A stretch of 64,000 nt of DNA from Trifolium pratense (taxonomy: Eukaryota > Streptophyta > Magnoliopsida > Fabales > Fabaceae). Of the stretch, positions 21,301 to 33,872 are shown piece by piece (position 1 is the first letter of the stretch; every line of letters starts with the position of its first letter). The stretch lies in the NCBI RefSeq assembly GCF_020283565.1, contig NC_060059.1, positions 565,501 to 629,500 on the forward strand, written 5' to 3'. Below the pieces are notes generated by a model, which was not told where the DNA came from, searched no databases, and was given only the letters and a program-made list of their open reading frames with translations. A program made the position numbers and the translations under genes.

Positions 21301-22815
21301 CTTCATTCTCAAAATAGCTGCACTCTTAGAGGAACTGATCACTATATGATCGTGAAAGCATATCCTTCATTAATTCATTTGATTAGTACTACTGGTTATG
21401 GGAAATTCTGTCTTTCCTTTCAATTCTTACACTTCACCTCTTTAATCTCCCTATTCAGTGTTATCAAATAGCAGACATGGCAGATTGCGGCGCGGATTTT
21501 TTGCCAATTGCTATGGCCAATTTATGAGGATGGCAGTGTCATGGTATTTTATGGCAGAAATAATGGCTTAAAATAGCAAATTTTTGGCTTTTTGCCATAG
21601 CCCACTATCTGCAATCGATAATGCTGTTCCCGTCTAGGCTTCTTTCTGGTGTTAGTTTGTTAGATTATTGAAATGGATCCCGTGATGTCATTACACTTAT
21701 TGACTAGAATATGATCCATCAATGAAAATGTGTCTCGTCTAGAGAACTTTTTGTTTTCTGGTATTTTGATTTGTCATTGACCTGCTTAACGTGTGAATTT
21801 CTAGTTCAAGTGTCTCTTAAGGTATTTTGTTTATATTTCTATATCAATTGAATATTAAATGAATTGCTTCATAGATGGAGAGAGATGATATATGGCCAGG
21901 AAAACATCTAGGAAGTTATATAGAAACCTTAGCTTTCAGTCCTATAAATCTGCTAGTTTCCCACCGAGAGGACTTCAGTAACATGCTTGGAAATTTGTAT
22001 TTGGTGGTTCGTTAAAAACTGCAGGAAGATGAACGCCAATTTCTCTAATCTCTTTCATAGTTTAAGCCCAGTCATTGTTTTCTAGCTTTTTGCATAGTTT
22101 TTCCTAAGCCCGTTGTCAAATATTAACCTTTGATTGTCACGACTTTAATTTTAGAGTTCCACCACCTCATGAAATATTAACCTTTAAAACAGTAATGCAC
22201 CATACCTAATTCTTTAGAGAGAAATTCAGCTCCACTATCAAACCCCTTTTAGCCCATGCCACATTCTTATTCTAAGCTCTTACATATATTTTTTTATCTG
22301 GTGGAAGAAAGACTGCCCATATGCCATTATTGGTTGGCCATTGTATATTATAGTACTTGAATATCATGCGCCTCCTTTCATATTATAATGTTATTTTGCT
22401 GTTTGTTTGGTCCACTTTAAGCCCTTCAAAAGAAAGATAAAAAATTAAAGAAAATTAGCATAGTGCTCAGTGGAAGATTTGCAGCTGTATTTTAAATTGC
22501 ACAATTCATGTCATGCAGATCGCAGCCTTGGATGCACGCTACAAGCTATCTGAATCGAAAGATTACGAGGTGAAGGTATCATTTCTCCAAAGGGCTATTT
22601 CATGTGGATGCAAAGCTTACCATAGTGAAGTGGAGAGAACGTTAAAAGAAGTTGGAAGGATGAAGTATCTTCGTCCACTTTACACTGCACTTGTGAAAGA
22701 CAGTGGCAATGAAGATGACAAAGTGTTCGCGAAAAGACTTTTTTCTGAGGCTCGTGAGTGTTACCATCCAATTGCTCAAGGGGTTGTTGAGGCCATTTTT
22801 GCCAAGCATATGTAG
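18364..22815 (+). CDS. LTA4H: Leukotriene A4 hydrolase-like M1 zinc aminopeptidase, 608 aa
   Basis: Family M1 metallopeptidase. Plant members act mainly as cytosolic aminopeptidases with epoxide hydrolase activity; the natural substrate is uncertain. Exons 18364-19332, 20177-20410, 20660-20986 and 22519-22815 keep frame, all introns phase 0. Motifs: GGMEN exopeptidase loop at 273-277, HELAH at 300-304 and the third zinc ligand E323 in WLNEGFTTYAERR, which spans the exon 1/2 junction (H-E-x2-H-x18-E). The C-terminal exon encodes the helical repeat domain ending AKHM. Length is close to the roughly 616 aa expected, with no signal peptide, consistent with a soluble protein. The first in-frame ATG was chosen and matches the family N-terminus. 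Confidence 0.95.
19385..19565. repeat. Dispersed repeat in LTA4H intron 1
   Basis: The words GAGCTTAT, ATAAGCTG, TTATGAAAACA and AACTTATAA echo two better-preserved copies at 32997-33192 and 33873-34092. They look like one non-autonomous DNA transposon family, here degraded and noncoding. Confidence 0.4.
21460..21620. repeat. Repeat-like block in LTA4H intron 3
   Basis: A GC-richer block with repeated TGGCAGA/TAGCAGA, TTTTTGCCA and GCCATAG words stands out within an AT-rich intron. It resembles dispersed 'ATAGCGG'-type plant repeats, but I cannot assign a class. Confidence 0.3.
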
Positions 22816-23056
22816 AAGGAATATTTCTCAGAATGTTTTCTATACTATAACATCTACAACTGAATCTGTCTTGAGCTTTTTTCAGTATGCTTTTTCACAT
22901 TCAATAAAATATGGTTTAGAAGTATAAACAGATAAAACAATTTGGCTTGGATGAAATCATTCTAAATTTAATTTGGTCGAAACTAATTCCTTAGTTGCTG
23001 AATCTTTTACATGACACTGTCCGAAGGAAGGCACAACAGTGTGGTTCGGCTACAGC

Positions 23057-23231
23057 ACGCATGGGTAAGGATTGGGTGACTTTGTGGAGAAAAAGTCACC
23101 TTGACTTTCTCTCTATCTCTCTCCTATCCTATATTACTCTCTCGCTCATCTTAATTACCAAATCACCTTAAATTACACTAAAGTCACCATGACTTTCCAT
23201 CCAGTCACCCAATCCACATCCGCATTAGCAC
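23057..23231. mobile_element. MITE-like element with GGATTGGGTGAC inverted ends
   Basis: The left arm GGATTGGGTGACT near 23070 is mirrored by AGTCACCCAATCC ending near 23216. The similarity extends outward into GCATGGGTAA / TTAGCACAT-type flanks and inward over AAAGTCACC. About 175 bp, noncoding; a non-autonomous DNA transposon is likely. A clear target duplication was not identified. Confidence 0.5.
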
Positions 23232-23692
23232 ATGTCCAGCGACGACAGACCGTAACGTCGAGCAGAACACTTTGTGTTGGAGCTTGTGTACGAGATGAGC
23301 GGGAAGATTTGTGAGAGCTTTTATGCAACGGTTTGACATAGGAAATAAAAATAAAAATATAGATACCCGTATAAATTATAAAAAAATAGTTTCCTTTATT
23401 AATATGTGAATAGAACCATAGATTTCATATCAATAAAAAGAAAATAGGCATTCATATATTATTTGATGTTCTGGCAAATAAATTTAACATCTCAATTTTT
23501 TTATGTTGGTGGAAATTTTATTTACCCGTGTGTTGTCATAACATGAAAGAAAATACAAAGTTGCTCAAGTTTAAAAGTCAATATTATATTCTAACCAAAA
23601 AAGTCAATGTCATGTTGACAATCAGAAAATGGTACATCGGTCGTCCAAGTTACTAGGAAATAATTGTAGTTTTGAGAAGTTTTTAGGGAACA

Positions 23693-23872
23693 GGATTTCG
23701 TGCAGTAAAATTTTCACGCGGTTTTAGATCTCAGCCGTCCGATCATAATTGAATGGTTCAGATTACAAACAGTTGATTTTAGTAATATATAATCTGGACC
23801 ATTTAATTTTAATCTAACGGCCGAGATCCAAAACCGCGTGAAACTGCATGCAAAATGCACTGCAGCAAATTC
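23693..23872. mobile_element. MITE-like element, about 180 bp, long imperfect inverted repeats
   Basis: TTCACGCGGTTTTAGATCTC near 23713 pairs with the reverse complement of GAGATCCAAAACCGCGTGAA at 23823. Pairing continues through the GCCGT and ATGGT(T/C)CAGATTA words, so the element folds back over most of its length. Outer ends read GGATTTCGTGCAGT and CTGCAGCAAATTC. Confidence 0.6.
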
Positions 23873-25121
23873 AGATTTTAGCACTTAAATAAACTTACTA
23901 AAAAGAAAAACAGGAAACAACAGAAACCAATTGAGAGTTTTTGCACAATACAACAAACTAGATGGTTTATTTGTTTTTATATTTGACCACTATTGCAGAA
24001 TTTGTGCAGGTTATTAGGTTAAATTACATACTTGAAATATCAGTGTTCTCTTTTCCTCGGATGCAATGTGTTTATTAGTTATTTTATCTTTCCGCCGTTG
24101 GATCAGGGCGAATCGTGTCTCTCATTTCTCATGTATTACATATGAGTAGTGTATGAGAGAATTGTGTATGATTTATTAGTATTAAAAATTTAATTTTTTA
24201 ATTTTAAACTTTATAATTGGTTGGTGGCGTCATGCATGTAATTTTTTTTTTAACATGTAATTGGTTGATGGTGTTCTTGGTGATTAATATATGACTTTAA
24301 GAGTCAAATTTAACACATGAAAATGAGGGAAAACAATTGTGTATTATTTATCTCAACTTATAAAAAAACCTAAATATTACATCTATTTGGAGGACCTTTT
24401 TTGCATAAAGCATGTTTGTTTGTTGGGGAAAATATATAAAAGGGTCGGATATGTATTTCGTCTTTATAAAATTAGTGAATTTTGATTTTCATCTCTATAA
24501 AAAAAATTAGATATTTTTATTCCTACAATTTTTTTTCTTGTTTTTCGTCTCAAATGACTAATTTATGTTTATTTTAATATCAACATTATAATCCTTTTAG
24601 GTTCAAAATATGTTTATATATAATGTTAAACCTATATAAATTCATATATATTTTATTACTAATATATTAAAATCGATTACCACCAAAGTTCTTAATTTAT
24701 CCTTATTATTTTTAACCACGTTGCAAGTTTTATATCCTTCACTGTAATTTCACTAAAATAAATATAAAAAAATAGAAATATGATATGCTTAAAAATAGGA
24801 ACACAATAGATTATAGATAGAAACAAAACATAATAATCTATACATAAAAATAGGAAAAAAATAAAAATTAATAATAATATAATAAAGTTAATTAGTATCA
24901 AACATACTAAATTACCGTAAATATTCTAATAAAACTTCTAATTTTTTTATTAAAAATATACACAGAACCATTATTTGTCACTAGAACATAAAAAATTAAA
25001 TAAATAAGTTTACAAGAAATAATTAACACAATAATTTCACTTATATGAAAAAAATTAAATATTTAATTTAAAATAAATTTTCTACGTTAATATAGTGACA
25101 TAGTCAAATATCGAATAAAAA

Positions 25122-25160
25122 TCAGTGGACTCGTGCGAATGCACTGGTCTTTAAACTAGT
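25122..25160 (+). mobile_element. Degraded Helitron-like 3' terminus
   Basis: A GTGC-GAAT-GCAC stem-loop (25133-25144) is followed by a short A/T spacer and CTAGT at 25156-25160. This has the same layout as the end at 16827 but with substitutions in the outer stem. Confidence 0.4.
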
Positions 25161-26559
25161 TATGTTAAAAAAAATGTCATAATTTTGTCCAGTGACTAGA
25201 AATTCAATTAAAAAATTTGTATGAATGAAAATGCATGATTTTTATAGAGACAAAAACGAAACTTCACTTCTAATGGTTCAGTGGTGATTGACGTTACTTA
25301 ATAGGGAGGACCAGTGTTTATATTATGTTTCTATTCCATTTCATGGCTACCACTATCGAACTCCACTCTTCTCTCCCACGCCACTCTTTTCCCAATTTCT
25401 CACATCCCTAACCCTGATGTTCTTGAAGAGTACATAAGGCAATTTGTGAAAAAGACAATAGCGTTAGCATGCACTTTAAAGATTACTTCAGTAGCCATTG
25501 TGTATTGTTAAAAATGTTATATATCTATGTTATATATCTTTTCCTTCGTAACTTTAGTCATAATATCTAAACCTTCACTTTGCCCGTAACCAAAAAAAAT
25601 ATTGAAGTTTGTCTAATGTGAACATATAAATAAAAGGCTCAAACGTGACACTTATTATTTTAATAAAAACTAAATTTTATCGTTGCAAAAAATGAAAATC
25701 AAAAGAAACATTTTATTAAAACTTATCAAACAAAGACCATTTTCCAGCTTTCCTCACCTTCATATCCTCCTTGTCCGAATTCAACAAAGGGGTGCCCAAA
25801 CACTACTCTTATACATGGGAGTTATAATCAATATTGACATGAAGAAAATCACTATTAAAAAAAAACTTGTTTTAAAAAGACGAGTGATTTAGCTGTTTGA
25901 GTCATAAATTTCTTAGACATGTTTGCCTAACATAGCCAACTAGAAAGCACTAATCTTCTTCAATCCCACGCCTCAATCAGGAATTTCATCCCAAGAAAGC
26001 CAATTAATTTCTTTAACATAATGAATTCAGCAAAAGAGTTCATCATACTCTACATCTCATCGCCTAGGGAAGAAGATAGCAGGAATCCACCTCACTTTAT
26101 TTTTATCATGACACTCGTTAATACACTTGTATATTTCTTTTTCTTAAAGTCTCATGACTAAAAGAAAAACAGGTGTATTTTCGAGAACCTGTTATTGTTA
26201 ACGGAATGGATATATTTTCCCTTGTAGTAAAGGTTCACAACCAAGATAATACTGGAATTCTCGTGAAGATTCCTGATTGATATCACTACTAGCATAGTTG
26301 AATTCATGCAGAAACAAAAAATAAAATCAGTATACACACTTGAATGGATGAATATATATATATGAAGCTAAAACAACATACATTTTACCCTGCCAAATTC
26401 CAAAAGCAAAGTAAAGCATACAAGAAAAGGGCAGAGACAGAATAAACTATACAACAGAGAACAAATATGGTTCTCTGCTGGCACAATTAGTCTCTTCAAA
26501 TAGATAGGGCAGCAGACAATCCATAATTCTTGTGAATTAAATTCTGTTGGTAAAGGAGA

Positions 26560-29500
26560 TCAGCAAACTGTGCGTCCATAGCACAAATGGGCAAGGTAAA
26601 GGTTTTTCGACCATTTTTCCTGAACACAAAAGAACCCAGAATCAGAGGACCAGTCTTAATATTATCTTCAAAATATCAATTAGTCATTCAATATGTCCTA
26701 CCTTAACATGAGCGCTGGGAAATTGAGATGTACGCAGAGTTTCCTGTGTTTCATCTCCAGGTCTGTTCCTTGGGATGCTTAATATAAGCGCAGATTGATC
26801 CAATGTAGCTGCAGTTGCTGTAATCCTATAGCCATTATCCCAACGTTTATGGATGCCTTCACTTGGATAGAGAAAATCGAGTTCCACCACCTACATTTAA
26901 AAGTTTAGTGATGGCAGAAAGGGCAGTTACAGCGGCAGAAAATAGGATACAAATCAATAGCAAACCTGATCACTGAATCCAGCATTGCGGGACATGACTA
27001 TACCCCAGCGATTTCCAGCAGTACCCATTGAGGTGACATGAAAACCTTCTTTCCACTTCTTGTTTATCCATTTGTAGGGAAAAGATTCGCTTACTTTGTA
27101 TGATTGTTGAGTGTACCGCGTACCTGCATTAATCCCACAACAAAATCAGAGGAAACAAATTTTGAACCGTAGTACATAGAAAGGCCTTCGGAAATTCAGA
27201 TCTTTTCCTCAAACATGAATATGAACACCAAAAACTATTTGTCCCCAAAAGGATAACAAGCCCCGAAGAACTTCTACACGATATTTGGATAACACCTTAT
27301 ATTAACCCGGAAAAATAACATCGTTAGCAATCAAACCTTTTGACATCACCACAACAGAGCTGCCATTGCCAGCTCCTGCAATAGAAGTAATGTAGAAGTT
27401 CTTATCCCATTGTTCCAAGATCCATTCCTACAAAGAAACAATGTCGTATGGATAAGATTCATTGTGTTAAATTATACTAATAAAAACAGCAGCATACACA
27501 GCATATTCCACCTTGTGTAAAAATAATGGTGATAATTTGTAAACTTGAGCTGTATAATTAGTTCCAGCATCCATGATAAGAGCCCATAGATTGGAACAAC
27601 ATGATACACAACTAATAAGAAGGTCATCTGCAATCCCTCTCTCAATATGCTGTGCTAATCTTGCATCAGCCACATTGTAATGATACCTACAATGAAACCC
27701 ATTCAAAAGTCACTTGTAACTCAAAGATAATATCATACTCATGTTAATCCTTTCCTTACATATTTGATTGCTGGATTGAAAGAATGCTTGCAGTGTTTTA
27801 CCTTTGTTTCATTGGTTGTCTCGCATTGTAAACTGAAATCCATTGTGAAGCAGGAATCCCTGAACGAACCTTCTTTTTGGGCTGTTCATCATCTGCATCA
27901 ACGTTCAATCTACCCCGCTTTTGCCCAACCTACCAAATTTAGGTTTCAGGTGGACATGCACACGTATGATGAATACAACAAGCAACCATAAAAGGGAAAG
28001 AAAAATAAGCCAGAAACGTGAGAGTAAACATGAGATTAGTGACTACCTTTTGAGCACCTTCAGTATTAATTGGTCGCAGTGCAGGATTAGGTCCTAGCAT
28101 ACCATCAAACAAGGATATTAGCTTAGAGTAGTTAGGTTCTTCATCAAACTTCATGTTCACCACAGTCTCGAGAAATAGCTTAAAAGGTGCGGGGCAAAAG
28201 CAGCATAGCATCTCAGGAGATGTTCCCATTTTCTTTTTGCAAACGAGGAAGGATTTGCCATCACCCTAATAGACAAGGTAGCAATTTTAATATAAGGGGT
28301 ACAAGACTACAATTTGCAGAGTATAGTACTCGGCAAACATATAAAAATGTATGTACCTGAAAACCTTGCCATGGCAATCGGCCCCTGTGAAGGAAGATTA
28401 GTGTGTATGCAAGTGATTCAAGATCATCCCTTCTACTAGCAGTTCTTCCCAAATGAGCATGAACGCTAGCATATCGAACAGTCCCTCTACATAAAAAGAC
28501 AAGGCTTAAAAACATATAGATAACCATATAGAAGAGTAAAAAGCATTAATTATTATAAAAGTAATAGGAAAAATTTAAGGGAGTAAGAAAGAAAAATGAA
28601 AACCTAAACATGTCAGGGCGTTGATCGTATTCAGTATGCTTTCCACTTGAGGAATCTTTCCACTTTGTTGCTGTGAATAAAAATTACAAAATGATTATTA
28701 AGATCGAAAACTCAAATACACGTTAACATTGAATTGCATCCACTAACCTAAACCAAGGTCAACAAGAAACAACTTCTTCTCTTGTGCTGTGCTGGGTTGA
28801 CCTAGTAAAAAGTTCTCTGGTTTTACATCTCCATGCACATAACTATAAGGAACAAAAATAAATAAATGTTTATTGTTAGAATCAAAGAGAACTAAAACTA
28901 AATCAACTTAAAAACATTTTAAAATCATCTAAGTTGGAAGAGTGTATCAGGATGAAAATATATTTTCAACAGACTTTTTGACCAATAACTTACCCTTTAG
29001 CGTGCAACTTCTCAAGTATCGATAACGACTCAACAGCTATACATGAGACCATTTCAGGAGACATCCTACACATTTGTTAAAAAAAAGGAGCAAAAATAGT
29101 AAGTCAAAGAAAGAACAAGAAAATTAGTTACTGTAACAATTCAAACATAATCCACTCAGATATTCAAAGTACCCACAATGGAGGGTGGGTGAAAAGAAAT
29201 GAGAAAGCAGTTATAAAAGACATAAAAAAGCATGATGAAAAGGAAACAGAAAGTTGAGGTTGAAGCTGTTGGTAATTGGTACGAACACAACATCAAAGGC
29301 AAAATAAGAATATAACTTTAAAAACAATTAAAGCATACTGTAAGCCAAACTACATTGTTCATCATGAAAGTAATGCTTTTTATTACAAATGGAGATTACA
29401 AAATTCAGAAACTGAAGAACTATGCCAAAAAGAAAGTAGTAAAACCAAACATATAAACTACTTGTTTTTCGCTCAAACATTGCTTTCGGTTAGCTTCTTT

Positions 29501-31085
29501 ATATATTCAAATAACCATGTCTTTGGAAGAAAACAATATTAAAACCAGTCAAATTGCTTCAATGTGAATATCCCTTGTTTTAATACACATGGGCATGAAC
29601 CCTATAAATAAACTAAGCGCTACAATCACAAAGACAAATACAATTAAGCTTATACTCACGACTGGCCTGAGGTATTCCATACATCCCACAAACTTGGACC
29701 AAGAATGTCCATAACCTGCATATAGAGGAAACAATTGAATTGTTAAGTTGGCGATAAGATGGTACAGTGTTTGTTGTATAGAATAGATCATACCATCACA
29801 TAATAATCTCCTTGTCTTCCTTTATAGTGTACTTTAGGTATTCCATGACTACCACCAAGGGTGCTTTTGACATAACATAAAAATCAAACTTTAACTATAT
29901 TGACTTGATCACAAAACATAATTAAAGGTTAACGACAACCCAGTGCTATAAAGCTTTCCCCATAGCAGAGTCTATAGAAGGGTCGGACCCATTGTGGGTC
30001 TACTGTGCAGAGGTATATTGTTATCTTGCATAAGCAAGAGAAGAGACTGAATCCACAAGTCCACGACTCAAACCTATGACCTACTAGTCAGACAACAACA
30101 ACAACTAGAATAGTTGTGCCAAGGCTCTCTTTCACAATACATAATGACTAAAATCAAATAAATTTTCAAAATAATGTAAAAAGAGGATACCTACTTGTAT
30201 ACTTGCCACTCATAAGGAGGGCCATAGTTGCAACCTTTACTGTTTCTATGTTCAAATTTCAGAGCAACCTGCAACAAATGACAAATAGAAATCAATTCAA
30301 AAGTCCAAATCAGAAGGTAACAAACCCTTCAAGATACATACAAATCCAATATCCAAAAAGAGAAACATACCTCCATAGCTCCGGGAGCATTTGCACGCTC
30401 ACGACGGCCAACAAAAACCTGACCAAATCCACCTTTACCAAGTTTCCTTTCTACCTTGTAGAGAGGCGATCCTCCTACTTGAACCTTCAATATCGAAATT
30501 CAAAATTCATCAAATTAAATAAATATCCATCAATCCTTAAAATCACTAACAAAGCATCATCATCAGCATATTCAAACATCACCACCATCACCCAACAACA
30601 ACAACAACAACAACAAATCCACCAGTCCTTAAAAACACCAACAAAGTATCACAATCAAGAAAAACAAAGTAACATAATCAACTTAATTAACTACAATTAC
30701 ATAAATAAAAAACACAGTTAGTATGAAAATGAGCACAAACCCTTTCTGGAAGAGGTGGAGAGTTGGCATCCTCTTCAGGAACACCAGCAACACCTTTATC
30801 CTTATTACCACTAACACCAACTCTTTCATCACCCATAACACCAACACCTTCTTCTTCTTCTTCTTCTTCAACAACAACAACAACGTTCTCTTTAGGAGGT
30901 TCAACGTAAGTCTCAGGTTCCAATAACTCAATCAAAGACTCGGATTTTTTCTTGGCAGCCAATCTAGTTCTGGGTCTACCTCTGGCTGCAACGTTTTTCT
31001 TAGGTGGCGGTGGTTCAGATTGTTTATTGGTTGTTAAAGGCGTAGCAGCACGACGACGCCGGACTCCACTACGAAGCTGAGGCAT
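26560..31085 (-). CDS. Casein kinase 1-like protein kinase, MUT9-like/PPK (AEL) family, 680 aa
   Basis: Nuclear Ser/Thr kinases of this family phosphorylate histone H3 and light/clock regulators such as photoreceptors and PIFs. Sixteen exons, minus strand: 31085-30741, 30484-30371, 30268-30195, 29863-29794, 29715-29660, 29065-28994, 28842-28748, 28670-28604, 28486-28357, 28265-28047, 27929-27802, 27686-27512, 27427-27337, 27123-26966, 26890-26702, 26619-26560. Phases agree throughout. Residues 1-115 are Arg/Lys- and acid-rich and disordered (start [12 protein letters not shown]). The Gly loop GKGGFGQV is at 131-138, VALK lysine K157, catalytic loop HGDVKPEN at 247-254 (HGD instead of HRD) and DLG at 272-274 (instead of DFG). 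The long C-terminal extension ends GRTVC, as in the family. The CK1-type fold and the extension make the family call secure. Confidence 0.95.
29935..30125 (-). repeat. SINE-like repeat in intron 3 of the kinase gene
   Basis: On the minus strand a Pol III B-box-like GTTTGAGTCGTGG is followed by the pattern GACCCACAATGGGTCCGACCC and a tail of CACTGGGTTGTCG. This strongly recalls the TS-type SINE family of dicots. A (TTG)n run lies at the other end, so the exact borders are unclear. Confidence 0.5.
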
Positions 31086-32094
31086 TCTGTAAACCCATGC
31101 AATCGAAAAGGAGCACGATCACCATACGGTTTAACAAAACGGCGCCGACATAGCTCAGATTTAGATTTTATTTAGATGATGAAAAAAAATATGAAAATGA
31201 AAATTTGAATTTGAATCGATGATGGATAGAGATAAATAGGATTAGGGTTTGATGGGGTTGGTAAGAGACAAAGTGCAGAAAGTGAAGGAAAGAGGCAACA
31301 AACAACAAGAACAAGATCCCCTTACAATTACAATTACAATTACAAGGAGACTCTCTCTATATTTCAGGGTACAGAGAAATTCACTCTAAACGACTTTCGA
31401 GATATTTGTTATCTTTTTTATTTCTTTTTTTGTTTTTTATTTTTATTTTTATAAATTCACTTCACCAAATAATTTTTGTTCCTTTTTAAATTTTTTATAT
31501 AGTATTTGTGAAAATAAATCAATCATTTCTAATTAAAAATGTTGACTTAATTGTTGATATTGTAAAATTTTATATTGCAATAAAGTTGGTTTAGCGAATA
31601 ATTTGGAAGTTCAACTCACTTAATCCGAGTGTTAAAACGGTTTGATGAATTAGATGATTTAGAGTTAAATTTTGGCGAAAGAAACAATATTAATTGATTA
31701 TTAAAATTTGAATTGTGTTTATAAAAATAGAAGAAATAAAGTTGACCGGATGATCGAGTGATAAGAAGGTCGGCTTCTTCGCCTCTGATCTAACAAAATT
31801 ATAAACAAAATTAATTTGCAAAATGTATATTTTAGAATTGTTTATTTCGGATTTAAAAATAAATATGCACTTTGTACCAAATAAATAAATAATAAATGTG
31901 CACTTCAGTCTAAATAAATAGATAAATGGACATGCACCGATAGAGTATGTATTTAAAAGCAAAAACAAAATATTATTATAATTATCTGGAAATAGTGATA
32001 AATGCTACTTTTTATTAGGAGTAATACTAGCTCATTTCGGTAAATATTAAAGCATCAATTTACACATAAATGTCGTGATAAATTTGAGAGTTGA

Positions 32095-32225
32095 CACTGT
32101 ACATAAACTTGGTAGAGAGGATCAAAGTTCGATGTCCCACAACTGTGATCGGGAGGAGACTATAACCACTTGATGACATAACTGACCCCTGAACTAGATT
32201 AAACTGGTGGTAGAAGCAAGAAAAA
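32095..32225 (+). repeat. SINE-like fragment (AACTAGATTAAACTGGTGGT tail)
   Basis: Contains a B-box-like AAGTTCGATGTCCC and ends with a CCACTTGATG...AACTGGTGGT block, then an A-rich tail. Shorter pieces of the same 3' block occur at about 3266-3330 and 34845-34890, marking one dispersed family. Confidence 0.5.
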
Positions 32226-32880
32226 AATTACTTTAAAATGATGAAAAATACCAAGACATGTAAGTAAAAGTGATTATAGTTCAATTTTATCATGAAACGA
32301 CGAATGCAAAGAACCAAAAACACTCTTCGAACCATAATATAAATGACTTGCTTAAAGGTCAACTCAAAATAAGTTGTGATCCTGACTCCCAATCCCATAT
32401 ACATCCCAAAATGATTCTCTCAAACACAACCTAATTCCAATCTTGTTGTAATATTCGGAGAATGGCGCATCAATCCTCTAACATTACATTTACTTTTATT
32501 AGATTTAAAAAAGACAAAATTACACTACAAATCATTTATCTTATTTGTTTGTAACACTTTGGTCTTTATCTATTTTTGTAACACTTTAGTCCTTTATCTT
32601 TTTGTTTGTAACACCATGGTCCCTTATTATTTTTTATTCATAATATTTTAGTCTTTTTTTTTAACACTTTGGTCCTTATCTTATTATTATTATAAGAGTT
32701 GTGATCTTTTTTTTTTTTGGTTACATAAGAGTTGTGATCTGAGTTGTAAATGATTTTGGACAATGTTATTCCCACCTCCCTTTTTGACATCTCACTGCCA
32801 TCCTCCCAACTTTTTTGAAATATTCCTTTCCCTCCTTCCTTCGTTCGACCCACACACTCCTTACCCTCTCTCATCGAACT

Positions 32881-32881
<1 letters not shown>

Positions 32882-32915
<34 letters not shown>
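32882..32915. repeat. Poly(C)/poly(G) homopolymer, 34 bases
   Basis: An uninterrupted run of C follows a pyrimidine-rich stretch (CCTCCTTCC-type). Long C/G homopolymers are rare in plant DNA. It could be a real mononucleotide microsatellite or an assembly or sequencing artefact. Confidence 0.9.
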
Positions 32916-32917
<2 letters not shown>

Positions 32918-32996
32918 GTAGCTTAATAACTACAAAAAATTATCTCCGGATGTGTAAATGAAACATTTTGGGTTCGAACTCTAATCTATAATACAG

Positions 32997-33192
32997 GCTC
33001 CGTTTGAATTAGCTTATATTTGAGCTTATGCAAACAACTTATACAATATAAATTAAGTTTTATGTTGTTTTATAAGTTCACCCTCGTGAAAATTATATTT
33101 TTATAAGCTATTTTATCACAAACTACTTTGACAAACTTATAATAATACATAAAAGTTGCATAAACTAAAAAATAAGTTAATGCAAACAGGAC
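32997..33192. mobile_element. MITE-like element, copy 1 of the GTTTGAATTAGCTTAT family
   Basis: The left end CTCCGTTTGAATTAGCTTAT is mirrored at the right by AAGTTAATGCAAACAGGACC. The body carries AACTTATA and TTATAAG words shared with 33873-34092 and with fragments at 19385 and 41370. Noncoding. Confidence 0.5.
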
Positions 33193-33360
33193 CATAATAT
33201 CCCTATAAAATGAGATATGCTCACGTGGATGCAAAATTATTAAAAACAATACTATAACTCTCTCACTCTAATCCTCTTTATAAGAGATACCACACCTTTT
33301 TATTCTTAATAATTTTGAGCTTACGTCTTATAATTTATAAGTTCATTTTGGAAAAATAGA

Positions 33361-33766
33361 CCTATTTGGTAGCATTTTTTCTCATGAGCTTATAGTTTAT
33401 GTTTACTAGCTTATAGCTTATTTTGATAAGCTAGACTCTATTTGATAAGTGAAAAACTAGCATATAACTAGAAATCTTGTAAAATGAAATTAAAGTGTTT
33501 GATAAATATAATTGTTGTAAATACAAAACGACATAAAAATATGGTTATTTTATTGTGAATGGGTAGTTGTTATTGTGAGTGAGTAGTTATTATTGTGAGT
33601 GGGTAGAATTTTTATTTTAAAAAATAAGAAATAATAAATTTAAAACAATAATGTTAAAATTGGAATGAAAGGTGAAAAATTGTAAGAAACGCTACTTGAA
33701 AATTGAAGTAACATATAGAAAAAAAACTATAAGCTGGTGAAAAAAAATTGTTACCAAACACCTTTA
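33361..33766. mobile_element. MITE-like element with TTTGGTAGCA / TGTTACCAAA ends
   Basis: The left arm TATTTGGTAGCATTTTTTCT and the right arm AAAAAAATTGTTACCAAACA are imperfect inverted repeats that extend inward into TATAGTTT / AAACTATA. About 400 bp, noncoding. Confidence 0.45.
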
Positions 33767-33872
33767 ATTTTATAAAACAAACTTATAAGCGAATAAAATA
33801 AGCTAGAAACTACCCTATTTGTGTTACCAAAGAGACACTAATGATTTTGTAAAAAAAAAAAGAGACTCTAAT

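Larger units (their letters stand above)
22816..26559. other. Intergenic stretch holding MITE- and Helitron-like remnants, no gene seen
   Basis: The stretch lies between two genes that point towards each other, so it contains the 3' ends of both. It includes two inverted-repeat elements (23057-23231 and 23693-23872) and a degraded Helitron-like 3' end ending at 25160. ORFs at 24692-24901, 25314-25511 and 25683-25892 are low-complexity or AT-rich and show no family signature. Confidence 0.6.

Noticed and set aside
30723..30926. Plus ORF with Asn and Phe runs
   Set aside because: Complement of the acidic GAA/GTT repeats in exon 1 of the kinase gene.
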